64,000 nucleotides of DNA from Adineta steineri. Taxonomy: Eukaryota > Rotifera > Eurotatoria > Adinetida > Adinetidae. Made by a program: the position numbers and the translations under genes. The notes beneath the pieces were generated by a model. It made no database searches, had not been told where the DNA came from, and saw only the letters and a list, made by a program, of their open reading frames with translations. Within the stretch, counting starts at the first letter, position 1. The number at the start of each line of letters is the position of its first letter. Shown here in pieces: positions 25,529 through 37,000 of the stretch. The DNA is taken from NCBI GenBank assembly GCA_905250115.1, contig CAJNOI010000001.1, forward strand, positions 883,115 to 947,114, in the 5' to 3' direction.

Positions 25529-26555
25529 CTTTAAATTAACTTTTTTTTTCTGCTGTACGTATCCTTTCGTTATACCGACTACTTATATGACATGAAATAT
25601 TAAATAGAACGGTGTGACGTATTTTGTTTATTCTATCGATCGTCGTTTTTTTTTCTTCATTCTTTTTGTTTTTGCATCGAAATATTAGAACGCTGAATGT
25701 AATTAAGATGAAAATATACGCAATACTGTCATTCTCTATAACGAGGATTGCCAAATCGAACGACGAAGAAAAAAAACCTTTTACCTTGTTTTGCAATTAA
25801 AAGACGCAGAGTTAGTGAACCATGCATACGTAGGACGAAAAATGTCAGTTATATCATAAATCTGCTTTTTGTCCTTTTAATTTATGAGACAAGGACAGTC
25901 TATTATATCCTTTGTTGTGACAAATATATTGTAAAATACGATTGTGATGAATCAGAAAAAGAAGATTCTACGCTGCTCATAACAACAATTAAAAATTATT
26001 CTAAATGATTGATGCATATAAAAGTACAATGATTACACAATCTTTATAAGAACAATTGTTTTTATTGTAAAAACTTGCTTACATTATTTGCAAAAATATT
26101 TGTTTTTATACATTATTGATGGATATGTAATATGTCATTACAAAGAATACATTTATCTTGTTGTTTTTTCATTTGAAATAAATTATGAAAAACTTTTTTC
26201 TTTAAAAAATTAAGTTTTATATTTATAAAAAATGATTTTCTAAATATGTCACGTCCGATCAAAAATAATTTTTTTTTCTCATTAAAAAAATAAATCAATA
26301 TGATATTTTTCTTTCTATTCATTTGAATAAATTTTCGTTGCTATATTATTACTAATAGTATTAGTCACAACAGAAGGAAATACAATTATATCTTTCTAAT
26401 GTTAAATCAGAATGTAAAGATCTGTTTATAATTATATTAACTTATCTGCTATGAATATTATAACAGATACATTGAATAAAAAAAAATATTTTTCGTTATT
26501 TTTTTTTCTAAATGAATCATTTATTTTTTATGACATGAGAAAAGAAAAACGTGAT
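25529..26555. other. intergenic, upstream of the STRA6-like gene
   Basis: About 1.0 kb, AT-rich. Short frames at 25748-26008 (plus) and 26113-26322 (minus) are Lys/Phe/Ile-rich with no family features and are treated as chance. No repeat or RNA gene was recognised. Confidence 0.45.
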
Positions 26556-27598
26556 TTAATGAGGTGGATAAGGAGGCGGTACATTAGGCGGATAGACAAG
26601 TGATGAAATAACATTTCCACTATTTGGTGGTGGTGGTGGTGGTGGACAATATGAAGGTTCCATAAAATATGGATATTGAGGCATTTGTCCTTGACATTGT
26701 GTATTTCCTTGATATCCTGTATTTTGTGAAGGTGTTTGCCATACATTTGCCATCTGTTCAGTATTTTGTGGAGGTGCTTTCCATGCATTTGCCATTCTAT
26801 TAGATACAAAGTATATTATATACTAGAATAAATTTCAAAGACTAACTTTAAACGATTATCTCGTCTGATATGTTCGTTTTTAAACGGATGAAACCAATTA
26901 TTAGGTCTTTGTTGAATATGTTCCCATGTCCAATTTTCTCGAAATACAATTGTACTTAATTCCGGTGGATTAACAACTTTTAAATGATTTTGCATAGCTA
27001 ATGTATTAAACATATATTCAATAAATGGTAGAAAACGTTTTTGTTGAGCATAATTCGCAATTGTATCAAGTAATTTTCGACTACAACCAATAGCACAAAC
27101 CATCGAATGATACCAAGGTGGTGAAAATTTTCCAACCACATCACTCCATTTCCATGTTGATGTATTTCCATATAAATTTTCTTCATTTCTTTGACAAATT
27201 AAATCTCCTTGTCCTTCTTTCGAATATTTTTCATGTAAAGAAACAAAAGCATCAACTGATGGAATAAATGTATCATCTTCAATAAGCCATACAAATGAAT
27301 AATTCATTTGTTTTACTTGACAAAAATAATATAATGCTTTATCCCATGATATACAATCTTTATTCATTTCAAGTTTATTTGATGAATGATAACCATTTGT
27401 TATACATTCATTATTATTTATTTGAATAAAATTTATTAATGAATTTGATTGAATTTGATAATTATTATCATCAATCATAATATAAATATCTGTATTTGAT
27501 GATAAACGAGAATCTCGTGCAAGTTGTTCAGCAAATTCAATTGTTTCTCCATCAGGTATTCGAGTTAAATAACAAATAGCAGCTTTTTTAATACTCAT
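26556..27598 (-). CDS. putative GT-A-fold glycosyltransferase-like protein with Pro-rich tail
   Basis: Two exons (27598-26847, 26796-26556) join in phase 2 to 330 residues. The N-terminal part (KKAAICYLTRI...DIYIMIDD) looks like the Rossmann-like start of a nucleotide-sugar transferase. WLIEDDTFIPS (about residues 104-114) supplies a DxD-like acidic motif in the usual place for metal/sugar-nucleotide binding. PPWYHSMVCAIGCSR and WTWEHIQQRPNNWFHPF are probable conserved core segments. The second exon adds about 80 residues with two near-repeats (MANAWKAPPQNTEQ / MANVWQTPSQNTG) and a Pro run. No signal peptide or membrane anchor is seen, unusual for a Golgi enzyme. Glycosyltransferase assignment is by motif only. 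If the intron is retained the protein ends after EIYSSI. Confidence 0.6.
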
Positions 27599-27758
27599 TT
27601 CTGTCTTTTATGTTGGACTTATCTGGTTAAAACATCGAGATTTATACAAGGACAACAAAAAATATTGACTGTTAGATAAGAAACAACAAAAAAAAAAAGC
27701 ACACAGTTTTTCTTTTTTTTCTTCGTTGTGTTTCAATTACATATACAGAATGAAACGT

Positions 27759-29614
27759 CTAGATGTATCCAGTAGAATATTCTTCATTGCTATTTTCACC
27801 ATCATAGATTAATGATGATGCCGGTGACGTTTGTGATGGGGACCATTGTAAATGATTCATATGTTGATTCATTTTCGTATCCATTTGTTGTTCTATAAAT
27901 ATAAAATAAATGACGTTAACGTTTTCTTTCTTTTTTTATTATTAATATAAACCTGATGATAAATGAAGTGCATCAACAAGATTAAGATTATTATTTGTTA
28001 ATGCTGCATATGTAGGCGGTGAACTTGTTGTTGCACATGGTTTCTTTTTCATTCGTGCACGAGCATTTTGAAACCATATCTGAGTTGTTCGTTTTGTTAA
28101 GGCTATTGATTAAGAATAAGAAAATAAAAATAATATTCACAAATAAATATCATGCATATATATATTTTTTTTTTGAAAACAAAATAATATAAATCACGCA
28201 CTATCACCACTTTTGTTGGAATTTGAACTGCTGCTACTGCTACGTGTATTTCGTCTTCGATGATTTGTATCTTGTGATATATAACAATGATGCGAATGAG
28301 AATGAAGATGATGTTCGTGCTGAGGTTTTCGATCGCGTACCTTCTTCTGTCGAGCTCGAGTATTTTGAAACCATACTTGAATCACCCGTTTACTTAATCC
28401 TAGAACACATCAGATGAAAGATGCGAAGTTCAAAAGCACGAACATCATCATCATATATATATATTAAGAGCAAAAGAAAATAAATTTAGTTAAGATTTTA
28501 GGCAATTTAATGATACTATTCCAAAAATTTATTTCTCACTAGATTTTTAGTCATGTATGAATCAGAAATCACTATTGACTTTATTTTAATATAATTTAGT
28601 TAGAAATGAAAGTTATCTTTTTGCCCTTATTTTTGAAAACTTCATCTCATTGAACTCACATCAATATATATATATATACTACTCTCATCTCAACGAAGAA
28701 ATTGTCAGATTAGTAGCTCTTTAGATGATGAAAATTTTCGTTTTTCTTTCTTAATACCTGTTATTTGAGCGATACGTTCAAGATCTTGTCCATCTGGATT
28801 AGAATCAACTTCAAAATTTGCTTGTAAAATTTGTAATTGTTCTTCGGTAAATGTTGTTCGAACTCGTTTAGCTTTACCTTGTTTCGTATCTACAAAATCA
28901 AACTTTATTGTAAATTTACAAAAAGAAAATATTTTTTCTACCATCTTTTCCATCATTTATTTCATTTGGATCAATAAAATGTGTTTTACATAAAACATGA
29001 CTACTTTGCATAGCAAATTCTTCACCTGTTGATAATTGTCGTTTACATGTATTACATGCAAAACAAGCTAAATGAAAAACATGTTCACGTGCTCGACGAA
29101 CCCAATCACTTGGTTGAATATGTCGACTACATTTCGAACATTTATTACCAAAATGTCTTTTAAAAAAAGAAAGGAATAAGAAAAAAAAGATAAATTCTTT
29201 CTTTTTACTTATAATAATCTTGTCGACATAAAATTTGAAATCCTTTTAGAAAACATGTTTGTTGTTTATCAAGAGATATTTGACAAACGGCACATTGTAA
29301 ACATGATTCATGATAAATTTTTGAACCAACACGTAAATAAAACTGATCTGTTATAGCTATTTTACAAGCAGTACACGTATGGCATAGATTTTGATCATCA
29401 TCACTAGTCTCAAATAACTTTAAAAAAGAAAATAAAAGATATATTCTTTGATTTATATGTTAGATAATTTACCTTTTCATTTTTAATATCATCGAGTAAA
29501 AGTAATTGAGTTAACTAAAAAAGGAAATCAATCAAATAAATAATCGATCTTGAAGATTTTCCTTTCTCGTACCTTGTTAGTATGTACTTGATTATTAGCA
29601 CTTTCGTCATCCAT
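27759..29614 (-). CDS. Awh: LIM-homeodomain transcription factor, Awh/Lhx6/8 type
   Basis: Starts [14 protein letters not shown] (ATG 29614). Two LIM domains follow: LIM1 from [16 protein letters not shown] to CRQDYY, and LIM2 from [19 protein letters not shown] to the His of CKTHF. The string [18 protein letters not shown]...[12 protein letters not shown] is diagnostic for the Lhx6/Lhx8/Arrowhead group. The homeodomain begins in exon 28889-28758 ([18 protein letters not shown], then [17 protein letters not shown]), which ends in phase 1. Helix 3 is then offered by two different exons: 28399-28194 (terminal) or 28102-27953 followed by 27892-27759. The family specifies neurons and epithelial precursors in animals by binding TAAT-type sites. 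Binding residues W48, F49, Q50, N51 and R53 are intact in both versions. Confidence 0.85.
27953..28102 (-). other. alternative homeodomain helix-3 exon B
   Basis: Also accepts the phase-1 donor of the homeodomain exon and encodes [20 protein letters not shown], then a Ser/Thr/Asn-rich segment. It splices in phase 1 to the last exon (27892-27759), which encodes [14 protein letters not shown] and ends STGYI-stop. Splicing exon A into exon B would break the frame, so A and B look mutually exclusive. Confidence 0.7.
28194..28399 (-). other. alternative homeodomain helix-3 exon A with own stop
   Basis: Begins after an acceptor in phase with the upstream donor and encodes [19 protein letters not shown], closest to the usual Lhx6/8 sequence. 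A His/Arg/Ser-rich tail ([12 protein letters not shown], then a Ser run) follows to TGA at 28196-28194. It contains an internal GT that could act as a donor (after RQKK), but this would be phase 0 and would not fit exon B. Confidence 0.7.
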
Positions 29615-30775
29615 CCGCGAGAGTGAATAGATACTTGTTATTTTCCTTTTTTTTCTCTACTCAACTTTTTTTTTTCTATCTCTCTCTCTCTTTTTCTCCC
29701 TTCCGGAAAAGAAAGAATCGCTTTTACTTCCTATTGGCTATTGTAATAATTATTATGTTGAATAAAATGAATGACAACCAATGAAATAAATATAATCGAA
29801 AGCAAATGAATAAAAAAAAAAAAGAAAATTTCAATATGGCATCAAAAATAATCTTAGTTGATCAAGCGAATAATCTCAAGTGTTCAGCAAATATTGAAAC
29901 ATAAGAAATAGTTGAACACATGTGATGATTGAAGTACTATGCTATAAGCATCTCCTTCTCTCTTCTATCTCTTCAACAAATTGACCGAATTCTCTTATGA
30001 CAAGAGAATTTTATTAATAGAATTATATTGCGGATTCTTTATTTACATTGTCTTGTAAATGAAACAAAACTCTCAGTTGACAGAAGACGAAAGTCGGGAG
30101 GCCCCCAACGGCGATGAAAGAGCAATGAACATAGTCTCGCGCATTGACATCTCATGCCAATCAAAGTTAAAGAAAAGGAAAGTGAATCGTGTCGTGTCCG
30201 GATACGAGCGTCAAGCTAATTGAAGGGAATGTATATAGTTGAATAAAGACACACATACACATAGACAAATAATGAGCAGTAGTGAGTAATACAAGAAAAG
30301 ACTATTCTGTTTTTTCTAGTCATGAGATTAATTTATTATTGTAAATTGTGTTGAGTTTTCGAATACTATTTAGTTGTTTCTTATATCATGCTGACTTATT
30401 ATTTTTTTTGCTATTCATTGCCCGCTGAGTATGTTCAGCGAACCTCTTTGACACACTTAAGCTGTTCGTCTATTTTTTCTATATATATACAGTTGTTTCA
30501 CTTGTCCTGGAGAGCAAACCAAATGTCCCAATGAAAAAAAAAACATATGCATATAGAACAAGAGAGACAACTGTCTTCTCTATTTTTCTTCTATTTCATT
30601 TTATTTTATTTTTATAATTCGATGTAATGATCGGGAAAAAAAGATGTTTTACTCTTTTTTTTTCTTCTTTTGAAAATTAGTCAAAGGTCTTTCAAGCGAA
30701 TAAGAAATTTTTCACCGTTGGATGTTTCCTGTTCAACTTGTAATTAGACATCCGAGTCGATTTTTATCAAAGAAA
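29615..30775. other. intergenic, LIM-homeodomain promoter side
   Basis: About 1.16 kb between the LIM-homeodomain start and the 3' end of the SLC44 gene. Poly-pyrimidine and CT runs lie near 29640-29700. No supported gene or clear repeat. Confidence 0.5.
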
Positions 30776-33742
30776 CTAAAATCTTGATTGTGTTCTATCA
30801 TTTGTCGATTGTTCATCAATTATTTCAAATTTTGTTTTTCGAAAATCATTCGATTTATCAATAATTTCTCTTAAACGATTTGATATTTGTTGTGAATCAT
30901 TACGAACTTCCAAATCATATATAACACAAAAAAATAATGTTGATGTTGCTGTTGCATAAACATTCAGAAATATAGCTGAACTTATATAAACACTTATACC
31001 AATAATAAGTACGGGAAACCATGAAAAATGTAAGGTAATATTGAGTCCAATATTATCAAGCATATATGCAGTGAAAACACATGAACCAATCTAAATAGAA
31101 GATTAATTATTAGACTTTTTTTAAAATTTATTTACTGTAATAGTTATTCGTCCAATATATAAAAGTATAGCACAAACACGATCAAGTATAAATACACGTA
31201 AACAATTTTCTAATAATAGTTTTGTTGCAGTGAATGCTGATGAACAAAACCATTTACCACTAACAGCTGTCTAAATAATTTCAATTAATTTTTTTTTCTT
31301 TCTATAGTTCAAAACAAAAAAAAGAAATTTTTTACCATAATATAAGTATATCTTGAAAAAAATTGAAAACAACATCGAATACAATTAAGTGAACCTTTAA
31401 TTAATTTTAAACAACATTTTCCATAATTATCAATATTCATGGCTTCCATTCGATCTTTAATTAAATCGATTGCAGTTCGTAATGTATCAATAATAGCAAT
31501 AATTGAACTACCAAATGCAATTGTACCTAAATGATAACGAAATGTTAATAATACGCCTTGAAAACATAGACATTTGTGGATATAATTATGACAACATTTT
31601 TGATTTAATTGATTTAATTGCCAATAATATGCTGGAAGAAAATAAAAAAAACTTTCATTGTTAATATAAATTAAATAACTTACAAACAAATGTACATGCT
31701 AAAATCATTTGTTCAAGTGCAATAGTAAATGCCAATAACCAATAAATCATAAATATATTAAATATATTAACCAACCATGAATGTTCACTTAGAAATTGAG
31801 CAAATCGATGACTCCATATTGAATTTAGATAATGTTGAAATGTTTCATCAACAAAACCATAGGAAACATAAACACATTGAATACGATCGATTGTACAATT
31901 TAATTGTGTAAATTCATCGACATTACAACTATCTCCTTCATGATAATCTAAACATGATTTTGGTATTGAATGAATATTTATTTGTCTTGTTTCATTCGAT
32001 AAAACATAAGAACGTAAAGATTCTTTTCGACAGGATTGTCCAAAATCTTGAGTACAACTTATTTGATATATAGGTCGACCCTAATGAATCCAACAATGAA
32101 ATATTTATGAAGAAAAAAAAATATTTTTTTTTACTAAAGTCGAATAATGTGCAAGAACTAAAATACCCAATATAACAAAACCAATATTTAAAATAAATGT
32201 AATTATAGGCCAAATTAAGATAGTTAATGCATAACAAATAGCTTTACTTGCTTCTTCGATTAAAGCTAGAGAAAATCATGATACACATTTGAATAAAAAT
32301 ATTAAATTCTAAATTCATACCTGCAGCTAATCGAATTCGTTCGCATAAACAACATGTACAAATCATTAAAATTGCACATACAATACAACAAATAATTCCT
32401 ATTATTAACCATATAACACTCATCGGTACAAATTCATCTAATAAATTCATTGCTGTATCAAATTTTTCAACTGCTGATATTTTTGTATCTGTATTATTTA
32501 TATCGAAATTATTTATATTTAATGTTATATTCATTTCATCAAGATCAAATAATGCATTGTTATTAGTCGAATATTTTTCCATTCGTATTCGAGCTACAAA
32601 ACAAAAACTAGCTGCAAGTGCAAATACGATAATACATAATATTAATGATAACCAAATTATCCATTGTGCAAGATAACGTAATAAAAACATATAGATAAGA
32701 AGTATTATCATTGCAAAGAGAAGTGATAATAAAAGAACATAACGACTTTCAATTAAATCTTCAAACATATAGGATATAACACGTTTGATTTGTAAAGCTT
32801 TTTTAAAATATTCTAAACTATTTTGCATAGAAATTTTATCTGGTATAATATCGTCATCAGTCTAAATAATTATATATTGAGATTAAGTTAACATATATAT
32901 AGGAATTACATACGGTATTTCCACCACGATTTTTAATAATATCATCAGCTTGTTGAATTGTTAGATTTAATGCATGAACAATTATTGATGGAAGACATCG
33001 ACCATAAAAATTTATTGATGGAAAAGAATAAGGCGCACAAACTTTCCGTTCTTTTACAAGACTATAGATAGATATATTAGGATTTTCAACTTGTGATTCA
33101 GCTGATTTTTCACACTATAGTACAAAAACAAAAGAATATATATATATAGACAATTTATCATCATCAGTGTTCTATCTAGCGAGTGGGCGGCGCACACCTT
33201 CAATTTAAATTCGCCCACCCAAAATACAAGACTTAGACAAAGCACTGTTAGGCGGCGCCCACCCAGAATTTTCATTCTGCCCACTCGGTAGTTCAATTTG
33301 CACATCCGAAAAAAGAAACCTGGATAAAACATACTGAAAGTTGTGCTCGAATTTGTTTAATTTTATCTTTGTTAATTGTTGGTAATTTTAATTCTTGTAC
33401 ATATAATAATTTATAATGATAAAATTTCGATGGACATTGTTCAACACATATTTGTGGTGTAGGACATCGAGCACCGATTAAAATATATTTGATACATTTG
33501 ATAATATCGAAAAATTGTAAATAATCTCGATGAATTTGTGAATCTGTACCACATATACGACCTTGAGTATCTGTTGGATATATAAAACGACGTAATGAAC
33601 CTTCACGAAATACAAATATGGCAAAAAGAATATATAGAATTAGAAGTAGAACGAAGATTAGTAAACATGGCCAATCAGTACAGCCCCGTTTTCTTCTATC
33701 GAATATTGATGGACGTGGTTCTACATTCGATTCTAATGACAT
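30776..33742 (-). CDS. SLC44A: choline transporter-like protein (SLC44/CTL family)
   Basis: A multi-exon membrane protein starting MSLESNVEPRPSIFDRRKRG with the family's CTDWPCLLIFVLLLILYI first helix. A large extracellular loop follows, with Cys motifs such as CPTPQICVEQCPSKF. Then come several membrane segments, the ALIEEASKAI motif, and TFRYHLGTIAFGSSIIAI, which matches the CTL signature RTLRYHTGSLAFGA. CLKLIKGSLNCIRCCFQFFSRYTYIM corresponds to the conserved CCxxxLxxxxKFLNxNAYIM region. The C-terminal cytoplasmic tail (EIIDEQSTNDRTQSRF) is short. SLC44 proteins carry choline or related cations across plasma or mitochondrial membranes for phospholipid synthesis. Its start lies about 350 bases downstream of the Drosha stop on the same strand. 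A small MITE-like element sits in its first intron. Confidence 0.85.
33176..33291. mobile_element. 116-bp GC-rich MITE-like element in SLC44 intron 1
   Basis: CTAGCGAGTGGGCGG at 33176-33190 and CTGCCCACTCGGTAG at 33277-33291 are inverted repeats (13 of 15 positions). The segment has two similar internal halves, each with GGCGGCGC and a GCCCAC box, and is much more GC-rich than its surroundings. It sits wholly within an intron that is longer (about 220 bases) than its neighbours. Confidence 0.5.
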
Positions 33743-34088
33743 TTTCTTAGTGTAATAAATCTATATGATTCATTATCTCATTATGAACGATGAATCATCG
33801 TTCGATACATATAAGCAAAGATTCATTCAATTTTTTCTTTATTTATCATAAAAAAAATCCATCTACATGAGAATATGCATTCTTACAAATAGTTATCATT
33901 TTTATAATGACAATATCGAGCTAAGAAAAGAAAATTCAATATATCTTTCTTATACAGACTTGACTTCTTTGTTTCTTTTTATAATAATATTCAAAAAAAA
34001 ACACAGATTTGGATACACAAAACACTGCTGAACAATGAGAATCAAATAAAGACAAAAAAAATGAGCACCAGAAAGAGAAAAATGTTAT
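33743..34088. promoter_or_regulatory. short spacer holding the SLC44 promoter and Drosha 3' end
   Basis: About 346 bp between same-strand genes. No AATAAA is obvious immediately after the Drosha stop on the minus strand, and no TATA box was picked out. It is AT-rich. Confidence 0.35.
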
Positions 34089-37000
34089 CTAACGTTTGAC
34101 TTTTGCTGACGTAATTATCATTGCTGAAACTTCACTTCTTGTTTTTATATTTCGTAATGAAAATGGTTTTTGACGATTATTCTCATTTGAATTCATTGTT
34201 GAAGCTATTGATATTTTTCGTTTTGAATGATGAAGATGATTTGATGAAGCTAAAACAGATTTTTGATAATGTAATAATGGAAACATTTGTGCATGTTGTT
34301 CTAATGCATTTTTTGCAGCTGCCATTTCAGCATCATGTATTGATCGTCCACTACCAATAGATAAACGTTGTTTACGAAAGAAAACGCCAACTTTATATTG
34401 AACATTATTTGATGAGCCAATTGATTTCAAAACTCGATATTCAGGTAATGGAGGATTTCGATCATTTGGATCACGTAATGCTAAACAGCAATGTTGTAAA
34501 TTTGATTTTGGATCATTCCAATGTTGTGTTGATATAAAATCTTGTAATCGTGGAAAAATTGTTGCCCGACAAAATGCATAAATGGATTCTAAACCTTGAT
34601 CAATAAATAAAGCAGCTATAAATGCTTCAAATACATCAGCTTTAGCTTTTAAAGATTTTTCAATTATTTTCGGTGTTGTTATGCGAAGTTGTTCACGAAC
34701 ATAATCAACATAGACTTGCATACCTAATTCATCATAAATCACAGCTTGGGTTGGATTTGATACTGTACATGAACGTAATAATGATAAATGACCTTCATGA
34801 TGTTCAGGAAAATGACGATATAAATAATCACTTACAACAAAATTAAGTACAGTATCACCTAAAATAATGAAAGTCCAAATAAATTCATAATAGGCAAGTA
34901 ATCAGACGGGGATTCAGCCCTCCTCTCTACGAATGGTTTACTTCTGCTTAAAAATCATCCCCCTAGACGTTAAAAAGTAGGAGTTCAGTACTAGGTATTT
35001 ATTTTTTTGGAGTTATAACTATTTTTCTGTCTCGACATGCATTCATCAAAAGATCGTACTTTCTCAATAACAAAACATTACAGTTAATTAATCATCATTT
35101 GACGATGTATGTTCAAAGCTTTCGATAATAATCAGAAAAAAGACATTGGCAATTCAATATTTATCTGAATACACTTAATATACATTATTTCTGATTGAAA
35201 GGAAACGGAATTTCCTGTTTTTTTCTATCGATGAAAGTCTTTGTGTTTACAATAGAATCGCTTATATATATTTATCTATTACAAATTTTGATTCTAACAC
35301 TGTGTTAGATCTTAGATCTATCGTTTAATTACCAAGAAATTCCAATCGTTCATTGTCTTCAATTGTTAAATCATTTTGAGGTATTGGTCTAGTACAAAAA
35401 GCTTGAGCTAACATTCGAATATGTTGAAATTCTACTCCAATCTCTTCTTCAAATTTAGTTAATTTTTGTAATAAAGGTACTTGTTCAATTAAATGTCTAT
35501 CACTAATTGGATATTGAATTTTTAATGGATATTGTGTTAAACTATCCCATATATCACTTAAAGGTTTATCTTGATGAAAAAGAATTTTCGATAAAATCTT
35601 ATCAATAATTGCCTAAAATAGATCGTAGAAATTCTTTAAGATAAAAACAAAACAAAACCAATTCTTACCAATCCACCATCAAGATAAATAGCACCCATTA
35701 ATGCTTCAAATGAATTAGCTAATGCATGATTAAGTGCTGAATGTGAACATAAATCAGGTCCATGATTATAAATAATAAAATGTTGTAAACAAAGATTACG
35801 TGCCAATGATGTAAAAAAATGATTTTGAATTAATCCAACACGAAATGTTGATAAACGACCTTCATCAAATTGTGGAAATAAAAAGAATAAATGGATTGAT
35901 ACAAGAAATTCTAATAAAGCATCGCCTAAAAATAGATAAATAAGATAATTTCTTAGAGAATAATTTTTCGTTTTTTTTACTAACCAAGAAATTCTAATCG
36001 TTCATAATTTGTTATTTCTGATATATGTTCACATGTTTTAGCTTTTTTAGCCATTATTTTAAATAATGTCGATACACCACGTTTAGTTATTGGTCGAAAT
36101 AATTGTTTTCTATCACCATAAACTGTATTTCGTATTCGACAATTTGCCTTGAAAGAAAAAAAAACAAGATTTCTAAAGAAAAAAAAATATGTTTTTGCTT
36201 TTTACCAAAGTGTTTTTAACATGATCTGGATTTGGACCAAGATTATTATGTAGAACATAATTTCCACTTGGATGTGTTAATGCTAATTGCATTAACCAAC
36301 GATTTTGAAATCTATATCCAACTAATTGATTTTCTAATTCTGTTAATGATTGATGAAAACGTAAATGATCATGTAAAGATGATAATAATAATGAATGTTG
36401 AATGATATCAGATTTAAAACCAGTACGATAGGCATATTCAGATGAAATTTCAACAACAATTTCACGTTTTAATTGTTCAGCATGTTTAGCAACAATTTGT
36501 TTTAAACGTTGTTCTTTATCACGTAAATTTGCTTTATCTTCATCAGTTGGTGTACGATTTTTTAAAAGAAAAAATACTTTTAAATACGATTTATATGCTT
36601 GACGATATTCCTGATTATACTGAATAGATAAAACAGCAGGACGAATACCTAAAGAAAACAATAAATTCTTATTTTCAAAGTCCTACTGCACCATTCATAA
36701 TATCCTAGTTATTCTAGTAGTGATCAATCGCTTAAAAACAGGTTCGAAAGTCAACGTACACTCGTTGCATTCTTCTCGGATTTCAGCAGTGTCATTATGT
36801 GATTACATATGTATAAAAATAGCTCTTAGTAACTATATTCAGATGTTTAGGCTACAATATTCTTTTTTTAATAATATTAGGTTAATTTGTCACATGCATT
36901 TTACACTAATCTTGTGTTATTACGGTTGGCGAAAATCTACTGGACTTACGCCAAATGGCTAAGGAATAGTAAGCCTTTGATCTACCCAAAAGAAAGCTAT

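Noticed and set aside
25748..26322. Short frames on both strands in the spacer after the STRA6-like gene
   Set aside because: Lys/Ile/Phe-rich, no domain, no splice or promoter support.
34890..34990. GC-richer patch in a Drosha intron as a possible transposon remnant
   Set aside because: Only weak GGGGAT-type symmetry; no convincing inverted ends.
36735..36760. GGTTCGAAAG resembling a tRNA T-loop
   Set aside because: No matching A-box or cloverleaf could be drawn around it. No tRNA, rRNA or CRISPR array was recognised anywhere in the window.
36720..36962. 80-codon plus-strand frame
   Set aside because: Lies inside a long Drosha intron and has no family features.
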